DNA of 64,000 nt from Clostridia bacterium (GCA_017504165.1 JAFVRR010000006.1:124001-188000), one strand, 5' to 3'. Counted from the stretch's first letter, positions 1 to 8,989 are shown. Notes: generated by a model not told the origin, from the sequence alone. Program-made: numbers and translations.

Positions 1-632
1 ATTACAAATTCACCTTTTGGCTCTTCTATTTTAGCATTACTTAACGTAAACCTATAAGTCGTTTCGTGCATTTTAGTAATCTCTTTAACTAATGCAACTT
101 CTCTGTCCCCTAAAACGCTGTAAAGGGTTTTAAGGTCGTTATTTACGTCGTGCGGAGCGGAATAAAATATAAGCGTTTCGCTATTATTTTTATATTGTTT
201 TAACAAATTTTCTCTATCTTTAGTCTTTTCAGGTAAAAAACCTATAAAGGTAAAGCGCGACGCGTCAAGCCCCGAAAGTATAAGAGCGCTAACGAACGCA
301 GTTGCACCGGGAATTACGGTATATTCTATCCCCTCTTCGCATAGCATTTTAGTTAAAACGTTGCCGGGGTCTGATATAACGGGAGTGCCCGCATCGGAAA
401 TAACGGCAATATTTTTGCCATTTTTTAATTCTTGAATAAGCGTTTCCGCTTGCTTTTTTTCATTAAACTTATGGTAGACTATAAGCGGTTTTTTAATCTC
501 GAAATGGCTAAGTAGTTTTAAAGAGTGCCTTGTATCTTCACAGGCGATTAAATCTACCGATTTAAGAGTTTCTAACGCCCTTAAAGAAATATCGCTTAAA
601 TTGCCTATTGGGGTTGCTATAAAATAAAGCAT
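1..632 (-). CDS. rsmI: 16S rRNA 2'-O-ribose C1402 methyltransferase RsmI, 3' part missing
   Basis: This is an SAM-dependent methylase of the tetrapyrrole-methylase fold that modifies C1402 in the ribosomal decoding centre. The reading frame opens with ATG at 632 behind a GGAGG site that lies inside the end of the preceding methylase gene. Family motifs are visible at TPIGN (residues 7-11), CEDTR (31-35), SDAGTP (79-84) and the PGATAF turn (about 108-113). About 210 residues are present; the family is usually near 280, so the C-terminus is lost at the window edge and not broken. It follows the upstream methylase gene after one base, as in the Firmicute yabB-rsmI pair. Confidence in the family is high. 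Confidence 0.95.
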   Translation of the reverse strand, partial: MLYFIATPIGNLSDISLRALETLKSVDLIACEDTRHSLKLLSHFEIKKPLIVYHKFNEKKQAETLIQELKNGKNIAVISDAGTPVISDPGNVLTKMLCEEGIEYTVIPGATAFVSALILSGLDASRFTFIGFLPEKTKDRENLLKQYKNNSETLIFYSAPHDVNNDLKTLYSVLGDREVALVKEITKMHETTYRFTLSNAKIEEPKGEFV

Positions 633-633
633 A

Positions 634-1314
634 TTAACCTCCGTTAACTATTTGTGGTAAAACTTTAAGTTGTGGTTTTACACCCTTTACCGCCTCAATT
701 AAATATAGGTACGGCGTACCGCCTTCTTTTGTAGATACGAACTGTATTCTAGACGGCTCTAACCCACGTTCGCGCATTTTTACCACCATATCGGTAAAGC
801 GCTCTATTCTTTGGCACATACAAAGCCTACCGCCAAAATTTAGCTTTTTAGCCGAAATTTCTATAATTTCTTCTTGGGTTATAGTAATTTCGTGCTTGCA
901 CATTGCTAGTTTTATATTCGTTGAAGTTTCCCCGCTAGACTTTTTCTTATAAGGCGGATTACACAAAATTAAAGTGTATTTAGCGTTAAAAGTTTTATCA
1001 ATTTCTTGCAAGGGAGTATTGTACGCGGTGAAAATTTGCTCTAAGTTATTAAGTTCTATGCTCTTTTTAGAAATGTTATACAGTTCTTCTTGTATTTCAA
1101 ACAAGTCTACGCTTTTAATATTTTTATTAAGGGCGTAATAGTGTATGCCGACTATTCCGCTACCACTACAAAAATCCGCAACAACGTCACCCTTTTTACT
1201 GCTTGCAAAGCGGGTAAGCATAACTGCGTCACTAGTGAAACGATATAGCGTATCGTCTTGAATAATTTTTAAATTGTCAATACCTAATTCTTCAATAACT
1301 TCCAAAATATTCAC
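634..1314 (-). CDS. TrmN6/YabB-like N6-adenine methyltransferase
   Basis: This 226-residue class I SAM methylase resembles the tRNA1(Val) A37-N6 methylase group (YfiC/TrmN6, YabB in Bacillus). The SAM-binding loop is DFCSGSGIVG (47-56) and the N6-adenine signature NPPY is at 119-122. Many enzymes of this group act on tRNA, but the substrate cannot be read from the sequence. The start at 1314 has a modest GGTG site. Its stop is one base ahead of the rsmI start, so the two are probably translated together. The same pairing downstream of ricT and holB is conserved in Firmicutes, which supports the call. Confidence 0.85.
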   Translation of the reverse strand: MNILEVIEELGIDNLKIIQDDTLYRFTSDAVMLTRFASSKKGDVVADFCSGSGIVGIHYYALNKNIKSVDLFEIQEELYNISKKSIELNNLEQIFTAYNTPLQEIDKTFNAKYTLILCNPPYKKKSSGETSTNIKLAMCKHEITITQEEIIEISAKKLNFGGRLCMCQRIERFTDMVVKMRERGLEPSRIQFVSTKEGGTPYLYLIEAVKGVKPQLKVLPQIVNGG

Positions 1315-1320
1315 CTATAA

Positions 1321-1345
1321 AAAAAGTGGCTTAACGCCACTTTTT
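1321..1345 (-). terminator. Intrinsic terminator after the ferredoxin gene
   Basis: The inverted repeat AAAAAGTGGC / GCCACTTTTT has a 5-base loop and is followed by T residues on the minus strand. It lies between the ferredoxin stop and the methylase start, so the ferredoxin is probably a separate short transcript or partly read through into the methylase genes. Confidence 0.8.
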
Positions 1346-1357
1346 ATATCCCGATTT

Positions 1358-1528
1358 TTAATTTTCTTCAGGAGCGCCTACTGGACAAGTATCCGCACAT
1401 GCACCGCAAGAGATACAAGTGTTTTCGTCAATAACGTAAATTGCTTCACCTTCGCTAATTGCTTGAACAGGACAAACGTCTGCACATGCGCCACATGAAA
1501 TGCAATCTTCTTTAATCTTGTATGCCAT
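1358..1528 (-). CDS. Small 2x[4Fe-4S] ferredoxin
   Basis: A 56-residue protein made almost entirely of two ferredoxin motifs. [12 protein letters not shown] is at residues 9-20 and [12 protein letters not shown] at 38-49, each the CxxCxxCxxxCP ligand pattern for one [4Fe-4S] cluster. It is a typical clostridial low-potential electron carrier for cytosolic redox enzymes; the partner is not evident here. The start is fixed by a GGAGG site seven bases before the ATG at 1528. The gene stands alone between ricT and the methylase, with its own terminator downstream. The length matches clostridial ferredoxins (55-60 residues), so I regard it as complete. Confidence 0.95.
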   Translation of the reverse strand: MAYKIKEDCISCGACADVCPVQAISEGEAIYVIDENTCISCGACADTCPVGAPEEN

Positions 1529-1626
1529 AATAATTCCTCCGTTTAAAATTTAAAAATTAATTTTTATTTAACAAATATATTTTATCACAATAAAATTAAT
1601 TTGTATAGTATTTTATGCACTTTTAA

Positions 1627-2490
1627 CTAAATTAATTCTTCATCGACTTCGTTATCGTTTTCAACTTCTTGCTCTTTAGACTTTTTAAACTTTATATCTT
1701 CAAGTTTATATTCGCCGTAAACTAAAGAGCCGTCTTTCATTATGGTTTTAGTTTTTACAAGCATTTTTAACATATTATTTGAAATAACCGTCGCTTTCCC
1801 GTCAGGAGTAGTTACCTCAGAGCCGATTTTAGGCATTTTTTTGTACGCTTCGGCATAAGGCTCGTTTTCGTATTCTAAACAGCACATAAGCCTACCGCAA
1901 AGCCCGCTAATTTTAGCAGGGTTTAAAGATAAACCTTGATTTTTAGCCATTTTAATAGTAACCTTTTTAAAATCTGGCAAGAAACTTTTACAGCAACATA
2001 CCCTACCGCACGGAGCAATACCGCCTAAAATTTTAGTTTCGTCACGCGTACCGATTTGGCGAAGGTCTATCCTTTGCTTTAACACAGTTGCAAGTGATTT
2101 AACTAAGTCCCTAAAGTCAATTCTATTTGGCGCGGTAAAGTAAATGATAATTTTAGAGTTGTCAAAAGGATATTCGGCGTCTACGATTTTCATATCTAAG
2201 CCCGCCTTTTCAATTTCCTTAACTGCAACGTCGATTACCCATGGAACTTTACTTTCGTGTTGCTCTATAATTTCATCGTCTTTTTTAGTAGCCTTTCTTA
2301 AAACAGGCTTTAATGGGGAAACAATCGTAGATTCGTCAACTTCCGTAACTTCAATTACGACCTTTCCGTATTCAACGCCCCTAGCGGTTTCTACGATGAC
2401 GCCGTCACCCTTTTTGAATTCCATACCGCTTGGGTCGAAATAATATATTTTACAAGTGTGATTAAATTTTACACCTATTATTTTGACCAT
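1627..2490 (-). CDS. ricT: PSP1-domain protein RicT (YaaT)
   Basis: This 287-residue protein carries the PSP1 C-terminal domain. In Bacillus, RicT forms a complex with RicA and RicF that binds [4Fe-4S] clusters, promotes RNase Y-dependent mRNA maturation and influences Spo0A activation. The cysteine clusters expected for cluster binding are visible: CGRVCCC near residues 162-168 and GLCGRLMCC near 196-204. The last 35 residues are acidic and probably disordered. The start is supported by GGAGGG nine bases upstream and overlaps the end of holB by 13 bases, so the genes are probably translationally coupled. Partners RicA and RicF are not in the window. Confidence 0.9.
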   Translation of the reverse strand: MVKIIGVKFNHTCKIYYFDPSGMEFKKGDGVIVETARGVEYGKVVIEVTEVDESTIVSPLKPVLRKATKKDDEIIEQHESKVPWVIDVAVKEIEKAGLDMKIVDAEYPFDNSKIIIYFTAPNRIDFRDLVKSLATVLKQRIDLRQIGTRDETKILGGIAPCGRVCCCKSFLPDFKKVTIKMAKNQGLSLNPAKISGLCGRLMCCLEYENEPYAEAYKKMPKIGSEVTTPDGKATVISNNMLKMLVKTKTIMKDGSLVYGEYKLEDIKFKKSKEQEVENDNEVDEELI

Positions 2491-3437
2491 TTGTATTTTC
2501 CCTCCAATAATCCGAAAAGTAAACTATCAGACGCAACTTGAGCGTTGCCGTTAAAATATAAATTTTTCTCAATTTCTCTTATCTTTTCGGAAAAATGAAG
2601 CAACGCGCCGACGGTATACACATCGGCAATCGCCTCAATATTAGTAAAAGTAGATTTAGTAACGCAATTAGACTTGCATCTTAAAAGTTCGGAAACTAAC
2701 CTTGAAGACACGCCTAACACGTCTTTTATATTTTCTTTGTTGATTTTTGAAGAAAAAAAGGCAACGTCTTTACTTGATTTCATCTTAGTAAAAATATTTA
2801 AAACTAAGTTTTCTACTTCCTTTATTTCTTCGCCTTGATATTTTTTAATAGATTCGCTAACTTTACCACCCGATACCGCTACCGCGCTTTTAAGTTTAGT
2901 TAAATCGTCGCAATCATCACTTAACGCGTCAATTATATCTCCGTCTAAAAAAGGCAAAATATCAAGCCTTTTAACCCTTGATAACAAAGTTGGTAATAAG
3001 GTATACGTTGAAGTAGCACCGATTATTAAATACGTATTTTTAGGTGGCTCTTCAAGCGTTTTTAAAAGTTTGTTTTGCGATTGAGCGTTCATTTCTTGCG
3101 CGTTTACTAAAACGAACACCTTTTTATCCCCTTCTAGCGGTTTTAAATAGGATTTTTCCACTAAATCGTCAATATCTTTAGTAACGATTTTGGCGTTTTC
3201 GGGATAAAACTTAACGTCTTCATACTGTTTAGAGTCTATAAGCCGACAAACCCTACAATTATCGCAAAAAGTTTCACTATCGCATACTAAAGTTTTTACA
3301 AAAACTTTAAGATAGGTTTCTAATAATTCACTATCGTCGCACACGATTAAAGTAGCGTGAGATAAAGTACCGTTTTTCTTATCCCCGCTAAAAATTTCGT
3401 ACGCTTTAGTCTTTTTGATTAGTGAATTAACGTTCAT
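2478..3437 (-). CDS. holB: DNA polymerase III delta' subunit HolB
   Basis: A 319-residue clamp-loader subunit of the AAA+ fold, working with DnaX and HolA to load the sliding clamp. A zinc-finger-like group of cysteines (52, 58, 61, 64) sits where clamp-loader subunits carry their zinc module. The LEEPP segment and the arginine-finger SRVKR region are present in the middle. The Walker A loop is degenerate, as is normal for delta', which does not hydrolyse ATP. It lies between tmk (3-base gap) and ricT (overlap), the classical Firmicute order. The ribosome site AGGAA is rather far from the ATG. Confidence 0.9.
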   Translation of the reverse strand: MNVNSLIKKTKAYEIFSGDKKNGTLSHATLIVCDDSELLETYLKVFVKTLVCDSETFCDNCRVCRLIDSKQYEDVKFYPENAKIVTKDIDDLVEKSYLKPLEGDKKVFVLVNAQEMNAQSQNKLLKTLEEPPKNTYLIIGATSTYTLLPTLLSRVKRLDILPFLDGDIIDALSDDCDDLTKLKSAVAVSGGKVSESIKKYQGEEIKEVENLVLNIFTKMKSSKDVAFFSSKINKENIKDVLGVSSRLVSELLRCKSNCVTKSTFTNIEAIADVYTVGALLHFSEKIREIEKNLYFNGNAQVASDSLLFGLLEGKYKWSK

Positions 3438-3440
3438 TTT

Positions 3441-4067
3441 TTAAATAATTCCTCTTTTTTTAAGTTCGCTAATTATTTTTTGATGAGTATCTTCAACGCT
3501 TCCAGTAGGCTCGATAGAAATAAACCTATCCCCTTCCTTTTCTAAAATTTTAAGGTAGCCTTCGTATACCCTGTTATGAAAATCCATACCCGATTGTTCT
3601 AGTCTATCATCTTTATCCATACCGCCCTTTCTCTTAAACGCCTCTTTAGGTGAAATGTTTAAAAACACGGTATAGTCGGGATAGCAATTTTTAATCGCAT
3701 AGGCGTTGATATTTTTCAAAAACTCTTCCCCAAGACCGCGCGCGTGCGCTTGATACGCCATTGAAGAATCTAAGTATCTATCGCAAAAAACGAGTTTTCC
3801 TTCGCTTAATGCAGGAAGAATTTTTTCGCTTATCAATTGCGCCCTTGCCGACGCATATAATAACGCCTCGCACTCGTTGCACATTTCTTTATTGTTAACG
3901 TCGAGTATTACCGAACGTATTTTTTCGGAAATTGAAGTACCGCCCGGCTCACGCGTAAAGATATAATCGATATTATTGTCGTCTAAATACTTTTTGATAA
4001 GGGCAATTTGAGTAGATTTCCCACTGCCTTCGCAACCTTCAAAAGTAATAAATTTCCCTTTTTTCAT
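3441..4067 (-). CDS. tmk: Thymidylate kinase
   Basis: This 208-residue kinase converts dTMP to dTDP with ATP, the last specific step of dTTP synthesis. The P-loop GCEGSGKST (residues 10-18), the TREPGGT dTMP-binding motif (about 38-44) and the DRYLDSSMAYQ motif are all present, and the length fits the family (200-215). It opens the tmk-holB-ricT run with an AAGGTA site before the ATG. Nothing appears missing or unusual. Confidence 0.95.
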   Translation of the reverse strand: MKKGKFITFEGCEGSGKSTQIALIKKYLDDNNIDYIFTREPGGTSISEKIRSVILDVNNKEMCNECEALLYASARAQLISEKILPALSEGKLVFCDRYLDSSMAYQAHARGLGEEFLKNINAYAIKNCYPDYTVFLNISPKEAFKRKGGMDKDDRLEQSGMDFHNRVYEGYLKILEKEGDRFISIEPTGSVEDTHQKIISELKKRGII

Positions 4068-4076
4068 ACGTACCTT

Positions 4077-4979
4077 TTAAATTAAATTAGAATATGTTTT
4101 TAAAACGCTTACTATGTAAGCAAGACCTTCAAAATGCAAATCGCCGTTTATTTGTTGTTTGTTGCCAATAAGTAAATACACGCCGTCAGCCGTATACGAA
4201 GTCTCTTTAGTCTCTTCGTTGTAAACCGCCTTTTTAAAGGAATTGAATACGCTTTTTTCTCCGCCTGTAAGTTTTCCTAAATCGATAGCAAATCTACCTT
4301 TATAGCCGTTTACTTCAATTTCCGTTTGCGTAGTGTCGAAAATTTGCGGATTTTCTTCAAACACCTTTTTTAAAATAGTAGCGTTGTTATAAATTGCCTT
4401 AATTCTTTTTATTTCGTATTCTTTGCCAAGTTTTAAATCTTCTTCTTTTTTAAAGCGATTGTCTTTAGAATATTTATCTAAAAAGGCTTTGATAATTTTA
4501 TCTTCGTTTATATCTCCGTTTTCAGAGTAAAAGCTGTTAGAGTATAAATAATTAAAGGCGTTGTTTACAAAAGCGTCTAAATCTTGCGCCCTTGCCGATT
4601 GAACGTAGTTTTCAAGTAAGGTATCGGTACAAATGAACACGTCGTCATCGTGAAGGTCGGAATAAGTGGTTAAAAGAGATAATGCAGATTGCTCTGGGCT
4701 TACCATTATTTGCTTAGGCTCAATAACCAAAACGTCGTAAGAAAAAGAGTTTTCCGTCTCTTCATCAATAGCGTTTATAATAATAGAGTCGACTTCTTCA
4801 CCTAAAACGACGTCGTCAGCGTATAAAATAGCAAACCTTTGACCTTCGGTTGGCTTTTTCTCTACGATATAATAAGCAAAGGTAAAAACTAGGCATATTA
4901 CAACACAAATTGCAGTAACTTTTAAAAAATCGTAAGTGAAAAAGGTTTTAAGTTTGTTTTTTAAAGTACCTTTATCCAT
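4077..4979 (-). CDS. Membrane-anchored protein of unknown function
   Basis: A 300-residue protein I do not recognise. There is one predicted transmembrane helix at about residues 19-38 after a lysine-containing cytoplasmic end, so most of the chain (40-300) should lie outside the membrane. The outer part is rich in acidic and polar residues with no cysteine pattern or catalytic motif I can name. It sits 9 bases upstream of tmk and 4 bases after greA, so it is transcribed with housekeeping genes. The ribosome site is weak. It could be a lineage-specific envelope protein. Confidence 0.6.
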   Translation of the reverse strand: MDKGTLKNKLKTFFTYDFLKVTAICVVICLVFTFAYYIVEKKPTEGQRFAILYADDVVLGEEVDSIIINAIDEETENSFSYDVLVIEPKQIMVSPEQSALSLLTTYSDLHDDDVFICTDTLLENYVQSARAQDLDAFVNNAFNYLYSNSFYSENGDINEDKIIKAFLDKYSKDNRFKKEEDLKLGKEYEIKRIKAIYNNATILKKVFEENPQIFDTTQTEIEVNGYKGRFAIDLGKLTGGEKSVFNSFKKAVYNEETKETSYTADGVYLLIGNKQQINGDLHFEGLAYIVSVLKTYSNLI

Positions 4980-4983
4980 AAAA

Positions 4984-5451
4984 TTAACCGATAATTTCTA
5001 AAATTTTAATTTGATAATCTCCACCTTTTGGTGCTTTTACCGTAACCACGTCACCCGCCTTTTTGCCGTTAAGGGCTTGACCTACGGGAGATTCAATAGA
5101 TACTTTACCTTTAGTAAAGTCCGCCTCAGCAGTACCTACGATTGTAAATTCGTATTCTTCATCTTCGTCGATATCAAGGTATTTAAGTTTAGAGCCAAGT
5201 TGAACTCTGTCACTATCGTCCATCTTGATGACTTCGCAGTTTTTTAATTTTGCCTCAATTTCCTTTGCTTCCCATTCAAGTTTGCCTTGTTCGTCTTTAG
5301 CGGAATGGTATTCAGCATTTTCCGACAAATCGCCTTGCTCTCTTGCTGTTTTAATTCTTTGTACGACTGCAGGAATAAGGTCGTTTCTCAATTCTTTAAG
5401 TCTTTCTTCAAGTTCTCTTTTACCTTCAACGGTAAGTTTGATTTTTTCCAT
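4984..5451 (-). CDS. greA: Transcription elongation factor GreA
   Basis: This 155-residue protein has the two GreA parts: an N-terminal antiparallel coiled coil (about 1-75, with the acidic tip segment REQGDLSENAEYHSAK) and a C-terminal FKBP-like domain (about 80-155, with VGTAEADF and SPVGQALNGKKAGD). GreA enters the secondary channel of RNA polymerase and stimulates cleavage of backtracked transcripts. The ATG at 5451 has AAGGAG upstream. It probably heads the transcript continuing into the anchored protein and tmk. Confidence 0.97.
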   Translation of the reverse strand: MEKIKLTVEGKRELEERLKELRNDLIPAVVQRIKTAREQGDLSENAEYHSAKDEQGKLEWEAKEIEAKLKNCEVIKMDDSDRVQLGSKLKYLDIDEDEEYEFTIVGTAEADFTKGKVSIESPVGQALNGKKAGDVVTVKAPKGGDYQIKILEIIG

Positions 5452-5526
5452 AATATGCTCCTTAATTTTACATTCTTTAATATTTTTATAACGTTTAATA
5501 AATTAAAAACTTTTTAATCACGGAAA

Positions 5527-5553
5527 AATTTGCCGGCAAAACCCCGGCAAATT
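5527..5553 (-). terminator. Terminator after the InlB-repeat membrane protein
   Basis: The stem AATTTGCCGG / CCGGCAAATT has a 7-base loop and is followed by TTT on the minus strand. It lies 6 bases beyond the stop at 5560. Confidence 0.8.
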
Positions 5554-5559
5554 ATTCTT

Positions 5560-6849
5560 TTATCGCCTAATTTTATACCCAAAGCCACAACTTGATTCTA
5601 AGTTTTCTTCAAGGTCAATTTCCGTTTCGCTAGGATGCTTTTCCATTCCGTAACGGTACATAAGTTTATCGATTAAAACTTGCGCTTTAATACAATCGTC
5701 CGCGGTATTGATTTCAAACTTTGCAGGCGTGTCCATAAAGTTTTTATCGTAACCTACGAATTCAAGACCTTCAATTTCAGCGTTTAACGCAAGGTATAAC
5801 GACACCTTTTCTCCCTTTTTGAAAATCTTTAAAATCATATTTTTATCATCAATTTCCGAATTTTTCTTTATAGCAGACATTTTATAACTTAAAACGATAG
5901 AGCGTAATAAAATGTAGTACTGAGATGCGGACGTTGCGATAATATCGTTTTTAACGTAAAAAGCAAAACCGCTTTTTCTAACGTTTTCGTCACTTTTTAC
6001 TTTAGTTGCTAATACCACGTCACTTTTAACAAAGTTGTTTAAAAGCATCGTTTCTTTAATGATGTTTACAACTTCGTCGTAATCTTTAAAAGATTCTACC
6101 ACTTTTTTGCAAGGTACAATCTTAAACTCTGGCTCTTGATAGTCCATTACGTTATAACCCTTTTCACGCATAAGGTTAGGGTCTATTGCGAAGTACAGAT
6201 AAATCTTGCCGTTCTTTTCAAACATTTCGGCAATAATTTGCTTTCTAGAAATACCAAGTTGTTTAAATGGAGTAGCCCTTTCGTAAGTTAACATTTCGTA
6301 TCTTATTGAATCGTATAATTCGCCGATATCGAAAACCTTTTCCGCGTTAGTTTCAACTTCAACAACTTCTGCAGTTTCTGTAACTTGCTCAACTACTTCT
6401 TCAACTTTTTCTTCAATTTTTTCTTCATCAACAAATTTAGCGTAAAGTTTAACGTTTTTATTCTTATTAAGTTTAGTTTGCAAAAATTCTTTAGTTAAGT
6501 TTTTATCAGTACACCAACACTCAAACTTTTTGCCTTCTTTTCTAATTTCGCCAGGGAAAATAATTTCACTACGATATTTACACTTGGAAACTAAATACTT
6601 CTTGCCGTCAACGTAAAAGGTAATCTTTTTCTTTTTAGTTTTATTCACTATTGCGCTAACGATTATAATTATAACGATTAAACCTAAAAGAAAAATTAAA
6701 ACGTAAGACAAATCTATCGGTTTAGAAACTTTGAAAAATTTGTCCATATAGAAAACGTAGTTAGTTTCAACAAAAGCGTACGCCGATAAAACGTAAGCCC
6801 ATATCCCTTTGAAAAAATCTACAATTTTTAAAAACGTATTCGTATCCAT
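5560..6849 (-). CDS. Membrane protein with InlB/Flg_new-like repeat, unknown function
   Basis: I choose the ATG at 6849 because GGGGTG lies a few bases upstream; an earlier in-frame ATG at 6867 lacks a site. The protein is then 429 residues. A weakly hydrophobic N-terminus is followed by a clear transmembrane helix (about 49-68). Residues 75-140 resemble the InlB B-repeat/Flg_new fold: a lysine-rich lead, FYVDGK, a central hydrophobic strand, a W in CWCTDKN, and a closing KLYAKF. An acidic Glu/Val-rich linker follows, then about 250 residues with no motif I recognise. Such repeats are usually extracellular, but here the topology around one helix is uncertain. Confidence 0.55.
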   Translation of the reverse strand: MDTNTFLKIVDFFKGIWAYVLSAYAFVETNYVFYMDKFFKVSKPIDLSYVLIFLLGLIVIIIIVSAIVNKTKKKKITFYVDGKKYLVSKCKYRSEIIFPGEIRKEGKKFECWCTDKNLTKEFLQTKLNKNKNVKLYAKFVDEEKIEEKVEEVVEQVTETAEVVEVETNAEKVFDIGELYDSIRYEMLTYERATPFKQLGISRKQIIAEMFEKNGKIYLYFAIDPNLMREKGYNVMDYQEPEFKIVPCKKVVESFKDYDEVVNIIKETMLLNNFVKSDVVLATKVKSDENVRKSGFAFYVKNDIIATSASQYYILLRSIVLSYKMSAIKKNSEIDDKNMILKIFKKGEKVSLYLALNAEIEGLEFVGYDKNFMDTPAKFEINTADDCIKAQVLIDKLMYRYGMEKHPSETEIDLEENLESSCGFGYKIRR

Positions 6850-6867
6850 AAACACCCCAACTAGCAA

Positions 6868-7220
6868 ACTGCTATTCGACCAATTTAAATTATAAACTTT
6901 AAAGCAACGCTTTAAAATTTGATTAAAAAAATAGGGTTAAATTTAACCCCGTTTTCGAAGTTTCACGTTAAAATAAAATTTATTTTTATTTTACGCTACT
7001 ATTGTACCATAATTTAAAATTTTTATCAATAGATTTACCTATCTTTATTTAAAGTTTAACAAAAACAATTTAAAAAATGCGAATAATCGCGCTATAGGTC
7101 GGTTTTTAATGAAAAATAATTGCAAAAAAACTACAAAATCGGCTATTTTTTGCAAAATTTCACACTAAAAAACCGCTCTATAGCCCATTTTTTTACTTTA
7201 ACGCCACCTAAAACGCTTGC
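6868..7220. other. Gene-free AT-rich interval with a large nested inverted repeat
   Basis: No coding frame is convincing here. At 7091-7184 an outer pair joins GCTATAG (7091-7097) with CTATAGC (7178-7184), continuing inward as CGGTTTTTA against TAAAAAACCG. Inside lies a perfect pair TTGCAAAAAA (7120-7129) / TTTTTTGCAA (7146-7155). It could be a structured leader RNA, a small degenerate transposable repeat or a divergent terminator. The 13-mer AATCGCGCTATAG at 7085-7097 recurs inverted at 37999-38011. Confidence 0.45.
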
Positions 7221-7249
7221 TTGACAGCATTTTTATTATTATATATAAT
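7221..7249 (+). promoter_or_regulatory. Consensus sigma-A promoter of the EamA transporter gene
   Basis: TTGACA at 7221-7226, exactly 17 bases, then TATAAT at 7244-7249. This is a full consensus match on the plus strand, 20 bases ahead of the start codon. It should give strong constitutive transcription unless a repressor acts. Confidence 0.85.
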
Positions 7250-7268
7250 TAATATAAAGGAGAAGTAA

Positions 7269-8144
7269 ATGAAAAGATTTTTTAGCCCTGAACTTAAACT
7301 AATATTTTCAATGGTCGTTTTCGGCACGATTGGCGTTTTTGTTAAAAACATTAATTTGCCTTCTCAAGAAATTGCCCTTTACCGCGCGCTTCTTGCATCT
7401 CTTTTAATTTTGGGGATTTTATTATTATCTAAAAAGAAGTTTTCTTTTAAAGAAATTAAAAAGGCATTACCTTTACTTATTATATCGGGCGTAGCAATCG
7501 GCTTTAACTGGATATTTTTATTTGAGGCGTATAAATACACAACCGTTTCCGTTGCAACTTTAAGTTATTATTTCGCACCCGTTATAGTTACTATTGCCTG
7601 CCCTATATTATTTAAAGAAAAGTTTGGCGTTAAAGAAATTATTTGCTTTGTGTTTTCAACTATCGGTATAGTTTTAATTACGGGTATAGGCGATTTGTCT
7701 AATAGTTCAAATCATCTTTTAGGCGTTTTATTTGGTTTAATCGCGGCGGTTCTTTACGCCTCGGTAGTTTTAATAAATAAGTTTATCACAGTTGACGGGC
7801 TTTATAGAACTTTCTTTCAATTTTTATCCGCCGTTATCGTTTTAACGCCTTACGTTATTTTTACGGGCGGTTTTACTATAACTACTTTAAACACAAACGG
7901 CTTTATTCTACTTTTAATAGTCGGTTTAGTTCATACAGGCATTACTTATTACCTATACTTTACTTCAATTAAGGAACTTTCGGGACAAAAAACAGCAATA
8001 CTCAGTTATATTGACCCGCTAGTTGCAATAATACTTTCAGTTACACTTTTAGCGGAAGAATTAACTTTATTGCAAATTATAGGCGGCGCTTTAATATTAG
8101 GCTTTACGTTATTCTACGAATTATCATCAAAAAAACAAAAATAA
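7269..8144 (+). CDS. EamA (DMT) family membrane transporter
   Basis: A 291-residue integral membrane protein with about ten hydrophobic helices arranged as two EamA repeats, the pattern of drug/metabolite transporters (RhaT/YdcZ superfamily). These proteins export or import small metabolites across the cytoplasmic membrane; the substrate cannot be told from sequence. The start has AAAGGAG nine bases upstream. It is one of few plus-strand genes in the window, with its own consensus promoter and terminator, so it is a single-gene unit. Length is normal for the family (280-310). Confidence 0.85.
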   Translation: MKRFFSPELKLIFSMVVFGTIGVFVKNINLPSQEIALYRALLASLLILGILLLSKKKFSFKEIKKALPLLIISGVAIGFNWIFLFEAYKYTTVSVATLSYYFAPVIVTIACPILFKEKFGVKEIICFVFSTIGIVLITGIGDLSNSSNHLLGVLFGLIAAVLYASVVLINKFITVDGLYRTFFQFLSAVIVLTPYVIFTGGFTITTLNTNGFILLLIVGLVHTGITYYLYFTSIKELSGQKTAILSYIDPLVAIILSVTLLAEELTLLQIIGGALILGFTLFYELSSKKQK

Positions 8145-8198
8145 AATCCACGGAATAACCGCTCTTTCCGTAGGGAATTTTCGAGATAGTAAAAGTAT

Positions 8199-8240
8199 AG
8201 CCCACTATACTTCGCCGAAAGCGAAATATAGCGGGCTTTT
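8199..8240 (+). terminator. Terminator after the EamA gene
   Basis: A 17-base stem, agcccactatacttcgc against gcgaaatatagcgggct, with two positions that become G-U pairs, a CGAAA loop and a TTTT tail. A smaller hairpin with ACGGAA/TTCCGT arms precedes it at 8148-8174. Confidence 0.8.
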
Positions 8241-8280
8241 ATTATTTACAAAAAATAAAATATTTATGAGCTCTCTTTGT

Positions 8281-8841
8281 TTAGATGTTTATCGTAAAAG
8301 TTTCTGAAGAAAACCATATTACAATTTCACCACTTTTTACAAGCAATCCATGTTCTCCACTAACCATCATTCCTACGTCAGTTACACTTTCTGCTTGTTC
8401 AACTTTTCCTTTTATAAAGTCAAGTAAGTTATCGTCTTGATTCAATTTGAATTTTTTTCGCATTTTATTTTCTACTTTTACATTTTCAATATTCCATTTG
8501 TGTTCGTTATTTAAAATTTTTTCTTTTACTTTGTTCGTTGAATAATTTTCATTAAAATACCCTAGAATTTCACACGCATTATTGTAAAACTTATACGGAA
8601 CATATAGCTTATATTGACCAAGCGATAAAGCAAATTGACTTCTAACACCATCGCCATAAGGCACACTAGCACAAATTATTCCTTCATTACGCAAATATTC
8701 TACAAACATTTTTCCAAAATCTTCATTAGTAGTGGTCAAATAGCAAAAATCTTCATCTTTAACTTCTCTAAGTTGATTAAATCCACAATGAACACATTCT
8801 TGTGTTTGAGAAAGTGAATTGCATTTTTCACAATAAAACAT
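8281..8841 (-). CDS. Zinc-ribbon protein with DUF2007-like domain
   Basis: A 186-residue soluble protein. Four cysteines at 4, 7, 16 and 19 (CEKC and CVHC) form an N-terminal zinc ribbon. Residues about 30-95 have the pattern of the DUF2007 group: a strand, a helix ending in a short acidic stretch, a variable GDGVRSQFAL segment and a closing helix. DUF2007 is a small alpha/beta domain of unclear function. The remaining part has no recognised motif. The start has AGAGGT upstream. Single gene, no evident operon partner. Confidence 0.5.
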   Translation of the reverse strand: MFYCEKCNSLSQTQECVHCGFNQLREVKDEDFCYLTTTNEDFGKMFVEYLRNEGIICASVPYGDGVRSQFALSLGQYKLYVPYKFYNNACEILGYFNENYSTNKVKEKILNNEHKWNIENVKVENKMRKKFKLNQDDNLLDFIKGKVEQAESVTDVGMMVSGEHGLLVKSGEIVIWFSSETFTINI

Positions 8842-8931
8842 TTTTTATACCTCTTTTTTGATTATAACACAAAACTATACTTTATTCAATTAATATTAAA
8901 ATTTTTCCATATTATAAAAATAAAGAACCAA

Positions 8932-8971
8932 TAAAAAGTGTCGTAGTGATAAATCCCTATCACTACGACAC
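8932..8971 (-). terminator. Strong terminator after ypeB
   Basis: A perfect 14-base stem (8938-8951 with 8958-8971, arms GTGTCGTAGTGATA and TATCACTACGACAC) with a 6-base loop, followed by TTTTT on the minus strand. It closes the sleB-ypeB unit. Confidence 0.9.
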
Positions 8972-8989
8972 ATACCGTGGATTTTTTTA

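Noticed and set aside
1274..1498. A plus-strand frame opposite the ferredoxin
   Set aside because: The minus strand has two perfect CxxCxxCxxxCP motifs and a GGAGG site; the plus frame has no motif.
6850..7268. A CRISPR array or transposase remnant in the gene-free interval
   Set aside because: There is one nested inverted repeat, not a series of equal repeats with spacers, and no coding remnant was found.
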